DNA from: Metridium senile
Lineage: Eukaryota > Cnidaria > Anthozoa > Actiniaria > Metridiidae
Length of the DNA stretch: 64,000 nt
Direction of reading: 5' to 3'
NCBI GenBank assembly: GCA_949775045.1
Contig: OX459100.1
Location: forward strand, 7,229,462-7,293,461
Shown here: positions 11,001 through 20,789 of the stretch, piece after piece
Position numbering within the stretch: position 1 is the stretch's first letter
Layout of the letters: the number at the start of each line of letters is the position of its first letter
Program-made: the position numbers and the translations under genes
The notes under the pieces: generated by a model
What the model was told of the DNA's origin: nothing
Database searches by the model: none
The model's input: the letters and a program-made list of their open reading frames with translations, nothing else

Positions 11001-11780
11001 AAGTGAGCAACGCTAAGTGAGGGAATGAATGAGTGAGGGAGTAAGTAAGTAAGTAAGTAAGTAAGTAAATAAGTAATTTTTACTCGGACGAAGGACTAAA
11101 GCTCGAAACGTCAGTAAGTTAAGTCAACATTTTTTTACGGTGTTTAATACAAATTTCATTATATTACCAATCGTTTATATCAAACACCGACGCAGCCTAT
11201 ACTAGTTTACTCGCTAGTTTTCGAGTAAATAAGTAAGTAAGTAAGTGAGTACGTAAGTAAGTAAGTAAATAAGTGAATAAGTTAGAAATGTACCTATAAG
11301 ATCCTGTATAAGAGCGAGCTATAGAATTGGGTGATAATCGAGCGAGCGCAAATAGCGAGCTGCAAACTCTCAAAGCAATAATTTTGCACATGTATGCATT
11401 GTTAATTTTCCTTTCTCTTTTTCAGAATTCTCGGTTACAAGTACATTTATCCACACTTTCTGGAGAAATATCACCTAAAAACGCACGAAGAAACTGAAAC
11501 AATGGTCGAAAAAGGAGCAGAGCAGCTAACCAAACACATGGAAGTATTAGAGAACTTTTACCTACGAAGAAATCCCTTTCTATGTGGCAAAGAACGCACA
11601 ATAGCTGACACATATGTAGCAACTATACTTTGTCAAAGTGAATGGCTTGATTTTGATCTTGGTTTATGGCCGAAAGCTGCAGCTTGGTTCAATAAAGTTA
11701 AAACACAAGAACATTGGAATACGGTGCATGAGAAGCACGAGGAGTTTTTGCACAAGCTGAGGAAATGTGCGCATGAATAA
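8087..11780 (+). CDS. Glutathione S-transferase, theta-like, four exons, 236 aa
   Basis: Exons 8087-8191, 9396-9526, 10439-10558 and 11426-11780 (TAA). All introns are GT/AG and phases chain exactly (711 nt). Residues about 15-93 form the thioredoxin-like domain: YIVRISPCCRVVW carries the candidate catalytic Ser23, ALNPHQEVPVLVDG holds the cis-Pro, and ISILSYLAQKY replaces the usual ESxAI helix. Residues about 100-236 are the helical C-terminal domain, with FLCGKERTIADTYVATIL as the conserved N-capping/hydrophobic staple region. Length and domain order are normal for cytosolic GSTs, which conjugate glutathione to electrophiles. A second in-frame ATG (8120) could be used instead. The theta assignment rests on the SPCCR/SQPCR-type active site and VPVLVDG; a related class is possible. 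Intron 3 contains a foldback element just after the donor. Confidence 0.88.
8707..8961 (-). other. Small open frame in GST intron 1, not recognised
   Basis: Starts with ATG and encodes 84 residues beginning MDIILNGTREGFSSAFF. It has no signal peptide, repeat or motif that I recognise. It could be a remnant exon of another gene, a retrocopy or chance. Nothing around it supports expression. Confidence 0.2.
9888..10104. mobile_element. Foldback element with G/C homopolymer arms
   Basis: Left arm GGGGTGGACCATTTAACTTTTGA then a G run and TGGATGATTTT; the right arm is the complement with a long C run. It lies in GST intron 2. A diverged half-copy lies at about 18553-18665. Confidence 0.7.
10573..10788. 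mobile_element. Foldback MITE, CAGCGC family, copy 2
   Basis: Arms GCAGCGCGACGCGCAAAAGT and complement, with inner ATATTCGCATACTTCTATGC against GCATAGAAGTATGCAAATAC. It shares the AGCGC-ACGCG-AAAAGTA end with the element at 7660-7844. It begins about 15 bp after the donor of GST exon 3. Confidence 0.75.
10866..11290 (+). repeat. (GTAA)n microsatellite interrupted by a Penelope-tail-like repeat
   Basis: GTAA runs at 10870-11075 and 11225-11285 flank a copy of the AGTAAAGTTAAG family (11078-11225). Its hammerhead-like segment reads CGGACGAAGGACTAAAGCTC then GAAACGTCAG. The two core changes (CGGACGA instead of CTGANGA) make it a decayed copy. It lies in GST intron 3. Confidence 0.7.
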
Positions 11781-11871
11781 TGATAATAATGAATGAAAGA
11801 AGAAATGAACTTTAGTGACTAATAAAGGAGAAGAAAAAATCACGTCAAGATGAAGACAGATGCACAGACAC

Positions 11872-11945
11872 ACGGACGGACGGACGGACGGACAGATACA
11901 GAAGGGCGGACAGACAGATGGACGGACTGACGGACGGACACATTC
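11872..11945. repeat. (GGAC)n microsatellite
   Basis: Tandem GGAC units with CAGA variants just after the GST stop codon, probably in or near its 3' UTR. 11946-12396 holds nothing I recognise. Confidence 0.8.
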
Positions 11946-12396
11946 AAAGACAGAGAAACATTTGTAATATAATATGTTTACAATATGAAATATGATAGAC
12001 CCAATTTGATAGAATTAAATTGTAATTTCGTATTTGAATCAATTTGAACTTATACGGGATCTTCAGTGACGAATACATCTGAATTCATGTCAAAGTAGAT
12101 GAAAGAAATACTTAGATTTCACATGTAGATGTATATAGAAAATGTAAAAATGGTCACTTTAATTTAATTGGAAAAAAATCACAATTTATTTATATTTACA
12201 AATGTGTTGTGGGCTTTCTGTGTAAACGTAAAAAACCGCTGACCGCACTGGATCGCATTGTGTCTTGCAATACTTACAGAGTATACAGAGTTACTAGACT
12301 TGCTTCGTCTTCGCGCGCGCCGATAAAAAAAATCACAGGAATCCCGACCGGATAGTCGTAGCGTCCATTATGATATTTTGAATATTACTTTGAATA

Positions 12397-12690
12397 TCAC
12401 GTGAAAATTACAAACAAGCAAAAACAAATCAGGAAAACAAACATATCTACAAAGCCGCAAACCTCATTCAAAACGCTTTCTTCCTCGTCCAAGTGGCAAT
12501 AACCTATCTGTGTAGATGCATCTCTTGTTTTGAACAAAGGTTCCTTAAACAGGGCCCTTGTGCACGTCTTTTTTCCTTCAGCGTCCTCAGAAAGTCTCTT
12601 GATCGATGGTCTTGCCTTTTCTGAACTGATTTGTTGAATTGACGAACCAAGTTTTGACCTCACAACATGGATTTTTCTCACAAGCGACTC
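12397..12690 (-). CDS. Unrecognised open frame, possible exon 2 of a minus-strand gene
   Basis: A stop-free frame rich in Ser/Lys/Glu containing KTRDASTQIGYCH and DEEESVLNEV. It has no credible start codon (the first ATG in the poly(A) stretch stops at once) and its splice sites are unclear. A Ser/Lys-rich linker with a DASTQ-like motif occurs in many uncharacterised cnidarian multi-exon proteins; that link is an impression, not a match. No function is proposed. Confidence 0.25.
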   Translation of the reverse strand, partial: ESLVRKIHVVRSKLGSSIQQISSEKARPSIKRLSEDAEGKKTCTRALFKEPLFKTRDASTQIGYCHLDEEESVLNEVCGFVDMFVFLICFCLFVIFT

Positions 12691-12841
12691 ATTTTTTTTT
12701 TTTCAGCACAATTTCTACACAAAATAATTGTAGGTAGATCAATGACCCGAAAACATTGTCCGTGAGTAATTCAAGATTGCGACAAAATGTTATTTGTGAC
12801 AATCGAGATTGACATAAATTAATATTTTGCCGGCACGGAGT

Positions 12842-13003
12842 CTAGTTAGTCCGTGCGTGCAGAGCGTCTAGTCCCTTGTGTAATAGAGTGTATATAGAGT
12901 GCTGGCTGTTAATGATTTCTTCCGGACAGAGAAAGCAAACTCGTTCTTGGTATTCCGGTGATATTGTTACTCTATGAACCATTTTTCTCGGAGTTGCAGT
13001 CAT
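12842..13003 (-). CDS. Unrecognised small open frame, possible first exon
   Basis: ATG at 13001-13003, 53 codons, TAG at 12842-12844. It contains RVCFLCPEE (a CxxC pair) and HSIYTLLHKGLDAL. It lies about 100 bp downstream of an E2F-like site. It could be an intronless microprotein or, with a donor I cannot place, join the frame at 12397-12690. The end overlaps a hairpin (GCACGGA...TCCGTGC, 12835-12858). Confidence 0.3.
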   Translation of the reverse strand: MTATPRKMVHRVTISPEYQERVCFLCPEEIINSQHSIYTLLHKGLDALHARTN

Positions 13004-13103
13004 TGCTATTAATTCACTAAAACGAGTCGGACGATGGAGGATGAGTAATATCAATCGCCATCATGTCACGCTTACTTGCTATCGGAGCGCCGCCTCTAGC
13101 TCA

Positions 13104-13115
13104 TTTGGCGGGAAA
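13104..13115 (+). promoter_or_regulatory. E2F-type site TTTGGCGGGAAA
   Basis: A perfect match to the E2F/DP consensus TTTSSCGC-type core in a locally CpG-rich stretch (13070-13210). It lies about 100 bp upstream of the minus-strand ATG at 13003. It supports a promoter here, but a single site of this kind can occur by chance. Confidence 0.4.
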
Positions 13116-13299
13116 CGCAAAATCAAAATCCTGCAAGCTGTACAAGTCGTCCTCTCCGGCTGCTTCGACTCATCCGCGGGGCAATATACGCGCGTGCTTT
13201 GGTTTGGGCTTCCTGTGTACTCAGCGCACGTGCATTTATATCACTCTTCATGTTCACTTGAAAAACCTGTAAATTCAAGAGAGGTCGACTTTTAGCAGA

Positions 13300-14000
13300 A
13301 ATCCATTTACAATCACAGTAACTACTGGGTTACAAAATTCCATCTTTTGAAATTTTTAAATTAAATCGTCAACGGCTTTACAACTCTCGGGCGACAATCG
13401 TACATTGCTCGTCCCTGCGGGACTCGCTCGGCAATGATATTTGCGCCCGCATTTCTACTGGTCAGTCGACGAGAATATTTAAATGTATTCAAACAACAGT
13501 CTGCCATGCTCTCTTGGTGTTGTGATGTTTGAGCGCAATTTTACAGCTAAAATCTATATCAAACTTGGATTATACTGTTTCTGGACGTTTATATTGAGGT
13601 AGGAAAATAATATTCAATGTTTCTGGTGTGAATTAGAAAAGTTTAGAAAAGTTGTTGGAAAAGTTACTCCAACAAGCCGGTTTACACGATACAACTTTTC
13701 GCTACAACTGTCGCGCACATAGAAATTGGGATATATAAAGGCTCAGGAAATTTTAGATGAAAAGGGAATCTTTTCATTAATAAATCCGCTTAGTTTTGAA
13801 ATTATGGCAGATTTTCATGTTTTAACCAATGAGATGGACGAATTAGACATTACACAATTAGCACCTTTCTTCATTCCATTGCCGTTTACCTGCCACGCTC
13901 TTATACACATATCATCATTACTTGATAATTAACTCAATAGCACACAAGCATCCAGCAACAGTCCATTGTTTATTGATTAGAAGATATTATAGAACATAAA
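13300..14000. other. No recognisable gene
   Basis: There is a short Phe/Leu-rich open frame at 13740-13932 without a convincing start. CGGTTTACACGATACAACTT at 13679 resembles a MITE end. I see nothing else. Confidence 0.4.
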
Positions 14001-14002
14001 TG

Positions 14003-14121
14003 TAAACACGAATAAAAAAAAAAAAAATTCTGATGATGGATAGCGGAGGCTATCCGAAATATCAAACAAATAACTTGATAGTTAAACTTCTTGTTATTCA
14101 CTTTATTATAAACACGAATAA
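14003..14121 (+). mobile_element. 93-bp insertion flanked by a 13-bp direct repeat
   Basis: TAAACACGAATAA occurs at 14003-14015 and 14109-14121. The enclosed 14016-14108 begins with an A run and carries the hammerhead-like motif at 14030-14063. The perfect flanking repeat indicates a recent insertion with target-site duplication. Confidence 0.65.
14030..14063 (+). ncRNA. Hammerhead-ribozyme-like motif, family B
   Basis: CTGATGA (14030-14036), stem II GGATAGC/GCTATCC (14038-14044 with 14049-14055, loop GGAG), GAAA (14056-14059), stem III AU/AU without a loop (14059-14062), and C at 14063 as the predicted cleavage nucleotide. One extra T lies between the core and stem II. Stem I is short (two A-U pairs). 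The minimal stem III is typical of Penelope-element and retrozyme hammerheads. Activity is not established. Confidence 0.45.
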
Positions 14122-14184
14122 TTAATGTACTTACTGAACAATGATTATTGTTGTACATTGAAAGCCAGATCCACATTCAAAGCT

Positions 14185-14460
14185 AAATATTGATAAGATG
14201 ATGAAATGATGATGATGCTGGTGATAGTGATGATGCTGGTGATAGTGATGATGCTGGTGATGATTGTGATGATGATCAGTGATTATTAAGGCTATGTGAT
14301 GATGACGATGATAATGATTGTGATGATGATGCTCTTGATGATGATGATAATTGTCATGATGCTGGTGATGATAGTTATGACGATGATTGTAATGATGATG
14401 ATGCTGGTGATGATAGTGATAGTGATGATGATGATGATGGTTGTAATGATGGCGACTATA
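14185..14460. repeat. GAT-type microsatellite with a 15-bp higher-order unit
   Basis: GATGATGCTGGTGATAGT units and simple GAT runs. Met/Ile-rich frames are artefacts. Confidence 0.85.
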
Positions 14461-14524
14461 ATAGCGATAAGATGATTGTGATTGGCCACAGAGGTGTCTT
14501 CTCGTCCAGATTGTACATATCTAC

Positions 14525-14839
14525 CTGAATACCCGGATGACAAGTGAGACCGTTTCCACAATCAAATCCCGCCACATATGGTTCACGAAGACGACGAGGC
14601 ACGTGATAACACCTCTGAATACCCGGATGACAACTCAAACTCTTACCACAAGGTCTAGTCATGTGACATGGATCATGACGTAGTTGCCCTGGAGACACAC
14701 ACCGCTGTACACCGGCCTCGCAGGTGTTCAGTGAGCGACAACGACAGAAAAACAAAAATATATCACCTACGTCACTACGACCGTTTCCATGACGACAACC
14801 AACAAACCAAAAACTTGAGGCAGGTGCATGGCATGTCAA
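14525..14839 (-). CDS. Cys-rich repeat exon of a secreted-type protein (partial)
   Basis: A stop-free minus frame ends at a strong donor (CAG|GTAGAT, intron from 14524). It encodes a Cys-patterned repeat: CEAGVQRC, then PCGKSLSCHPGIQRCY, then DCGNGLTCHPGIQ. The period is about 30-35 residues, with C-x-PG-x-Q recurring. Spacing of the C-x-x-G-L-x-C-H-P-G type is common in extracellular Cys-rich domains (Dickkopf/colipase-like and IGFBP-like folds), but I cannot assign a family. The acceptor is uncertain: the first part (upstream of about 14745) looks intronic (TTTTTGTTTTTCTGTCG tract). Neighbouring exons are not identified. Confidence 0.4.
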
Positions 14840-14869
14840 AGCAGAAATCGTGAAAATGGCTTCCTGACC

Positions 14870-15357
14870 GTAATAACATTTTGATGGAGAAAAGCGACTT
14901 TTCGTAGAAGAAAGGCCATTAATTTAGTCTCTCTCTCAAGTGAATTTCAATTCATGTCCATTGTGTAGGCTCGGTTATTGAGGACTTACTCGTCTTCGTG
15001 ATGAAGAGAAACTTCATTATCTAGGATTATAGCATTAACTTGATATTATTTCCTTGTTAATCTGGTCCTTTCCTGTCGAGATTAACTGAAGTAATATTCA
15101 TTACCATGGATTACTAACAACACGTTGTGGGGAAAACGTTATTGATTATTAAAAGTTAAAATGATAGTCAAACAATTTAACGGTACGCGTTTTTTTATAC
15201 ACAATTTACACACTATTTCCCTTTATTTTCCTTGTCTATCTTTCGGTCTCTTTTCTATCAATGAATTATCAATGAATAAGCGTATAAATTATTGAAAATC
15301 AAACAAACACTACAACTTAAATAACACAAAGATTAGCTCTATTTTAAAATTATTTCT
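14870..15357. other. No recognisable feature
   Basis: A+T-rich sequence without long frames, repeats or hairpins that I can support. Confidence 0.4.
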
Positions 15358-15620
15358 CTCTTTTACTCCGACGAAGGGCTAAAGCTCGAAACGTCAGTAA
15401 AGTTAAGTGAATATTTTTTTACGGTGTTACAACTTTCATTATATTACCTATCGTTTATATCAAACAACGACGCAGTCTATACTAGTTTACTCGCTAGTTT
15501 CCATTCAGTAAAGTTAAGTTTACATTTCTTACGGTGTTACAAATTTCATTCTATTACCTATCGTCTATATCAAACACCGACGCAGCCTATACTAGTTTAC
15601 TCGCAAGTTTCCATTTCTAT
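15358..15620 (+). repeat. Penelope-tail-like repeat, two units
   Basis: The hammerhead-like segment at 15362-15400 (CCGACGAAGGGCTAAAGCTC, GAAACGTC, AGTAAAG) has a C in place of the invariant U4. A unit of about 120 bp follows, ending GCTAGTTTCCATTC. A second unit restarts at AGTAAAGTTAAG (about 15507) without the hammerhead-like part. Confidence 0.75.
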
Positions 15621-16119
15621 TTTAAAGTGGTAATATTCAGTGTGTTTTCTACCAATGAATTAGCGTATGTGGTGTAAGTGTACAAATTGGTGAAAACCAA
15701 ACAAAAGTCTACAATTTAATATAGCGTGAAAACTTCTCAGTTGAAATGAAAAGCTATGTATTTTCTCGATATGCGTTAACATTCAGTGTTTTTCTGTTAT
15801 AAAACTATCGAGATGAAAGTCAGAATTACTTGAAATTAATCGTTTTCTCGTGCAATATCACTCAGAACCTTTTTCTTGTGTAGAATTATTGGTAAGCTAA
15901 GTGTTCTAGCCAAATCAATTAAAGGATTACATGACTACTTCTTGACTGCTACCACTCATTAATTGCTCTTGTCAGATTTAGATTAAAAGTGATCATATTT
16001 TAGCCAAATTGAAGTCACTTTTCAAGTATAAGTCTTTCTCATCCTTAATTTGTGGGATTACTTTGTTGGATGTAAAATCGCTTTAGTTTGTGAGGGACCA
16101 TTTGTATGACGCTACTATA

Positions 16120-16460
16120 GGCCTGTTAGTTCGCCTTTTTTAAAAAGGTTGTCCAAGGCGATAGGTAATTCTAAGATAGAAAGGAATTGTTGGCATATAT
16201 CTATTTCAAAACGTTGTCCAAGGTTACAAAATGTAAAGGAATTATTCTCGTTGAGCATAGAGGTTATTGATGAAATATTAAGAGCAAACATCTAAACGAA
16301 TTATTAAGGTGCTTACAATCATTATTCCAGTCGTCAAGAACATGGAGGTTATTGTTGGAATATTATGGACATTCCTCTCGATTATTTGTAAATTTTACCC
16401 AACATCCCTTTCTCTCTGAAAATGACCGATTGCCTTGGACAACCTTTTTAAAATAGGTGT
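16120..16460. mobile_element. Foldback element, AAAAAGGTTGTCC family, copy 1
   Basis: Left TTTTAAAAAGGTTGTCCAAG (from about 16136), right complement ending at about 16459 (AATAGGTGT). Inner sequence has ACATGGAGGTTATTG units that recur in the 20.8-21.7 kb array. 15621-16119 holds nothing recognisable. Confidence 0.65.
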
Positions 16461-17220
16461 GTATAATTACAAGTTTGTTTTGAGTCGATTTCTGATATTA
16501 GGTGTAGTGGGTTTTAGATTATTTTCAGATTGTCAGTCCAAGAGGATGTGTGTGTGTGTGCTTAAAAAAATTACATCTTGAATAAAGGAAAAAACAATTT
16601 CTAAAAATTGAATTAGTGAGAAGGCGGTGGAATATATTTTCAAATGTAACAAAATTGTAACGAATTAAGTTGAACTTTTAGTTTCGTTTTCGAACTTCCT
16701 TTCGATTTTTTTATCTTGTTTTCAAATATTTTAAATAATGAGATTTTTTATTGCAATATTATCGGTTTTTAAATGTTTTCTTGAAATATTTTATTTATCT
16801 TTATTTTATCCCCATAATTGAGCAAAAAAAATTTTCGATAATTATGGAGCATTCCAAACTAGTTTTAGTGGAATATTTTTTTTTCGATTCCTGCTATCTT
16901 CAAAACAAGTAACATGTTTAAACAAAACAAATTTGTTATCAAATAAAATTACATTTTTGATTTGAAAAAAGATTTTTACGATAATCAGTCATTCAAGCTT
17001 GATTTGTCAACCTTTTCGCAATGAAAACCAAACTGTCAAGAAAAACTGGTCAGTTTTCAGTCCATAATATCTTCATTCCTCTTAAAATAAAAAGGAAAGA
17101 TGATAAACAATGTCGATTATTATTTATCCTATATATAATTATACAATATATTAATATGAGTAACGATTTTGAAACACATAAATAGTTCTTTGTAAACGAT
17201 CTCCTTACATTATTGTTATT
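16461..17220. other. No recognisable gene
   Basis: A+T-rich sequence with a short (TG)n at 16547-16560. No supported feature. Confidence 0.4.
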
Positions 17221-17223
17221 ATT

Positions 17224-17265
17224 CTTTGATAATGGAGCGTGATGGCTCCGAAACCTCAGAACAAG
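17224..17265 (+). ncRNA. Degenerate hammerhead-like motif
   Basis: TTTGATAATGGAGC, a short loop, then GGCTCCGAAACCTCAG. It keeps stem II (GGAGC/GCTCC) and GAAA but has lost C3 and G8 of the CUGANGA core, so it should be inactive. Its layout matches the motif at 14030. Confidence 0.3.
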
Positions 17266-17358
17266 AATCTTATATCTTTATTCAGTCTCTTTTTTACTAC
17301 TTAATATATTAATATATAATTATTTATCCTTATATATCTTAATATATTAATTATATAA

Positions 17359-17475
17359 TGTGAGCAGAGTTGTGTGCTAAAATATTCAAGGTATAGAGGT
17401 AGTGAGTGTGAGTCTCCACAATTAGCCACTGGATAAATACATTGAGACGTTAAAAAAGTGATTCATTTATTGTAT
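17359..17475 (+). mobile_element. SINE family S1, 3' fragment
   Basis: ATGTGAGCAGAGTTGTGTGC through TTAGCCACTGGATAAATACA to GAGACGTTAAAAAAGTGATT matches the 3' half of the SINE at 4565-4876. Confidence 0.7.
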
Positions 17476-17805
17476 TTTTTATATGATGAACTATCGATTA
17501 TGCGCGAATGTGATCTCAAAAGCCCTCACTTTTCGCTGGTGTTTTTGAGGCTTATGCTAAAGCCTTTTCTATTTGAAATACTAAAATAATCTCGGAGATC
17601 TTGTGGAGATCTTAAAAACCATGTGCTTTGTCCTTAGGTGTCTTTACGCTTATTAGGAATGATAAGTTATCGTTCATTTTGAGAACAAGTTAGACTTTTT
17701 GGAGTTTTGCTTTTATGTGAAATTTCTTGACATGGCTATTTTCATAGTGGGGATATGCGTCATGATTGCGTCAAGGCATTGCTCCCTGGGGAAGGAGTGG
17801 CATAG

Positions 17806-18098
17806 ACACCTATTTCAAAAATCGTTGTCGCAGCCAAAGCTACGGTCCACACTCTGAAGCCTGCAAAGGATGTCGGTTATATGGACTTAATTTGTGATTT
17901 ATTGCATGTTTTTTAAAGAAAATATTTCTATTTGTATCTACCACAACAACAACTTGTTATGGTCATATAACACAAACACGTACAGCCAAAATATGCTATG
18001 AATATATCGATAACAAGAGAAGAAATACCGACATCCTTTGCATGCTTCAGAGTGTGGACTGTGGCTTTGTTTGCGACATCAATTTTTGAAATAGGTGT
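17806..18098. mobile_element. 293-bp foldback MITE, ACACCTATTTC family, copy 2
   Basis: Arms of about 70 bp: ACACCTATTTCAAAAATCGT with GGTCCACACTCTGAAGCCTG, and complements ending AATAGGTGT. Highly symmetric, so relatively young. 17476-17805 holds nothing recognisable. Confidence 0.8.
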
Positions 18099-18106
18099 AA
18101 CATAGG

Positions 18107-18275
18107 TGTTTTTTGTTCTCTCCGCATTGCCGCGAGGGTTTTACGATTCTCAGATTTTTCCTACCTCAGCTCCAATCAACATGTGACTTGAGTGCTGTGT
18201 GACGTAATTAATGAATGTAATAATAGTAGTGAGTGTGTCAGATACTTCAATCTGATTAGCCATGGGCTATAGGGA
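18107..18275 (+). mobile_element. SINE family S1, diverged fragment
   Basis: GTTCTCTCCGCATTGCCGCG, AATCAACATGTGACTTGAG, AGTAGTGAGTGTG and GATTAGCCATGGGCTA follow the order of the family body. The tRNA-like head is missing. Confidence 0.55.
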
Positions 18276-18549
18276 GTTCGACAACAACAATTCCATGTAT
18301 CTTGACCTAAAACAGCGATTTTTTTTAATTTTACATCTGTATTGATGGAAAACCTTTACGGATTGAAGATCTATACTTTATAAAGAGTGCAATGATCAGA
18401 TTAGGGCGTTCTTAATTAGAGTATAACTATCGGATTACAGTGGTTTTCATAAACCTGGCAAACAAAATGAATTTATTGGAATGTGATCATTTGTCAGCTT
18501 AGAGTGGTTTTCGGAGACAAGTATACTTTGAAACGTTAGATTGATTTAG

Positions 18550-18670
18550 GAATGAACCATTTGACTTTTGAGGGGGAGGGGTGGGGTGGGAGGTGGTCAG
18601 GAAGATTAAAAAAAACTACCTTCAGCCCCCAAGGAAGGAAACATCCCCGTGCATGATCAGTTTTGGAAAA
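18550..18670. mobile_element. Half-copy of the CCATTTGACTTTTGAGG foldback family
   Basis: GAACCATTTGACTTTTGAGG followed by a G-rich run, as in the element at 9888-10104. The opposite arm is missing. Confidence 0.45.
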
Positions 18671-18727
18671 CAATTATATCCTACAACGTAAAATGAATAT
18701 CTTGCCTGTTGGTTAGTATAAGAAATC

Positions 18728-18880
18728 GCACGATCTTGAGTACAATTCGTAATTAATAGGTACGAGTGATGTTTTGAAAGTTTTCAAAATTGGACGACCC
18801 TTTTAGGCAAGTCCAATTTGATAACTTTCAAAACATCACGAGTATCTATTAATTACAAATTGTACGAGAAGATGCGATTT
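18728..18880. mobile_element. Foldback element
   Basis: GTACAATTCGTAATTAATAG and GATGTTTTGAAAGTTTTCAA on the left pair with GAAAACATC-type and TTAATTACAAATTGTAC sequence on the right around a short loop (about 18795-18808). Confidence 0.7.
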
Positions 18881-18899
18881 TTTATTCATAATATACTGA

Positions 18900-20780
18900 A
18901 AAACTAATTGGTATACTCTGCAGAGTACAATTTACGATTAATCGAGTAATTTTGTACAGTGTATTATAAGTGAGAAAATAAACTCCTTCCGCGGAGCAAC
19001 CTCGTTTCCTCAACGAGATTTGTAGCAACGAGGATCACAAACTGTACCATTTATTACCTAAAAAGAACACACCAATCTACTCTTTGAGGAACAAAAGACC
19101 ATACAAGTTGCCAAAATACAAGACTGAACGATGCAAAAACAGTTTCATCTTAAGTCATATTTATAATAATTAGATTTTTAAATATATACATATATCTTTC
19201 ACACTTTTATTAAGTAGGTTTCCTCATTAAAATTTCTTAGTCTTTTATAGTGTTATATTATAGTTTTTGCTATCCATTTTATAAATTCCTGTAAATAGTA
19301 AGTAATTCAGCCAAAGGCTGCAATGTCTTATTCAAGTAAACTATCTATCTATCTATCTATCTATCTATCTCCTAGCGATCGTAGCAATCATGTAAGCGAG
19401 GCTTAACTGTACCCTCTGTGCTTCGATGTTAGAAAATCCATCGCGCCATTTTTCTCGTCTCCACTTTCATTCCTCGACTACTAATTCCTGTTCCACTTTA
19501 TCTCTGAACGAAAAACCCATTTCCTCAAAATCCCCTCTTATTTGAAAATTCTCATCGAGAGGGATTTACGATGTAGGAGTATTTTTTTGTAGGTAATTAA
19601 GTTGGATGTTTGGTATTTGTTAATTAAGCGTATTTTGCACTATGCACTACCAAATCCTACATAATTGAGATGACGCATTCCACGTTATAAATAACCTAAA
19701 AAAGAATTAGTAATTTGTTTAAATTGCGAAACTCAATATAAAAATCATATAGACAAAACATTTTGAGTTTAAAGTCATGTCTTTAAAACAGCTGGGGAAA
19801 TTTTAGAAATAGAATATGAACTGTTTTAGTAAATGAAAACAAGGCAGCTTCACAAAATGTCGTTTTTACCTTCAAAACAATGAGTGAAATAATTATACTT
19901 ATTTGACTTAATACTAATACTATCATTATCTTAGACATATATTTCATTTATATTTTATTATAAACATATATCATAATCATTCACACTGTCATTGTATTTA
20001 TATTTTAAAGCCACCGAGATATATAACTGTTTTAGTATATGAAAACAATTTATTTCACCCAGCATTTTTAAAGATAAAGAACAACATTTTAAAATGATAC
20101 TTATTTGGCTTCTGTGAAAAGTAATTACTGGTCTTCATGTGACGTCATCAAAAACTCAAAATCTAAACTATACATGGTATAAAGACATTTCTAAAATATA
20201 CTTTAGAAATACGTGACATAAATTACAGGAGAAAGCTTGGAGTCATTTTGTTGCTTGGGTACCGAGTTAAGAAGGTTGAATTTGGGTCACGAAATACCAT
20301 TTTGTGTATCTGAATAAGTATTCAAATGGAAATTATTTATTGATTTCAACTAGCGTAAATAATTTTTCAGACATACAACCCATGGTTTAAAAAGCTTACA
20401 TGTTTACAAGTATTAAAATCGAAATCATTTCACCCAAATTGAAAGAGTTCAACTATAATAAATCATTTCTCATGCAGGTAACCCATGAGTTAAGAAGCTT
20501 ATATGTTTCTAGTTAGATTTCAAAAAGAAGCTGGATTCTCAACATCGAATATCAATACATATAAGTAGCATTTCGTTATCAATATGAAGTATGAACCGCC
20601 TTTGAAATATTCTCCATTTTAGAAATCAAAGTGCAATTCGCCCTTAGTATTGATGTACTATATATTGAACGTGTTTTGGAACGTTTCAGGGATTAATTTA
20701 TGGAAATAAGGCACCGTTACCCCTTCTGGCCCCCGATTTCCTTCCGTGGCACGCCTTCTCTGGTCATTCTGACGCCATAT
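18900..20780. other. No recognisable gene
   Basis: A+T-rich intergenic sequence. The only supported item is a (CTAT)n run at 19338-19370. No coding exon is evident on either strand. Confidence 0.4.
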
Positions 20781-20789
20781 ATTTCTTAT

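Noticed and set aside
14668..14853. Plus-strand frame over the Cys-rich exon
   Set aside because: Antisense shadow of the minus-strand frame, which has the repeat pattern and a splice donor.
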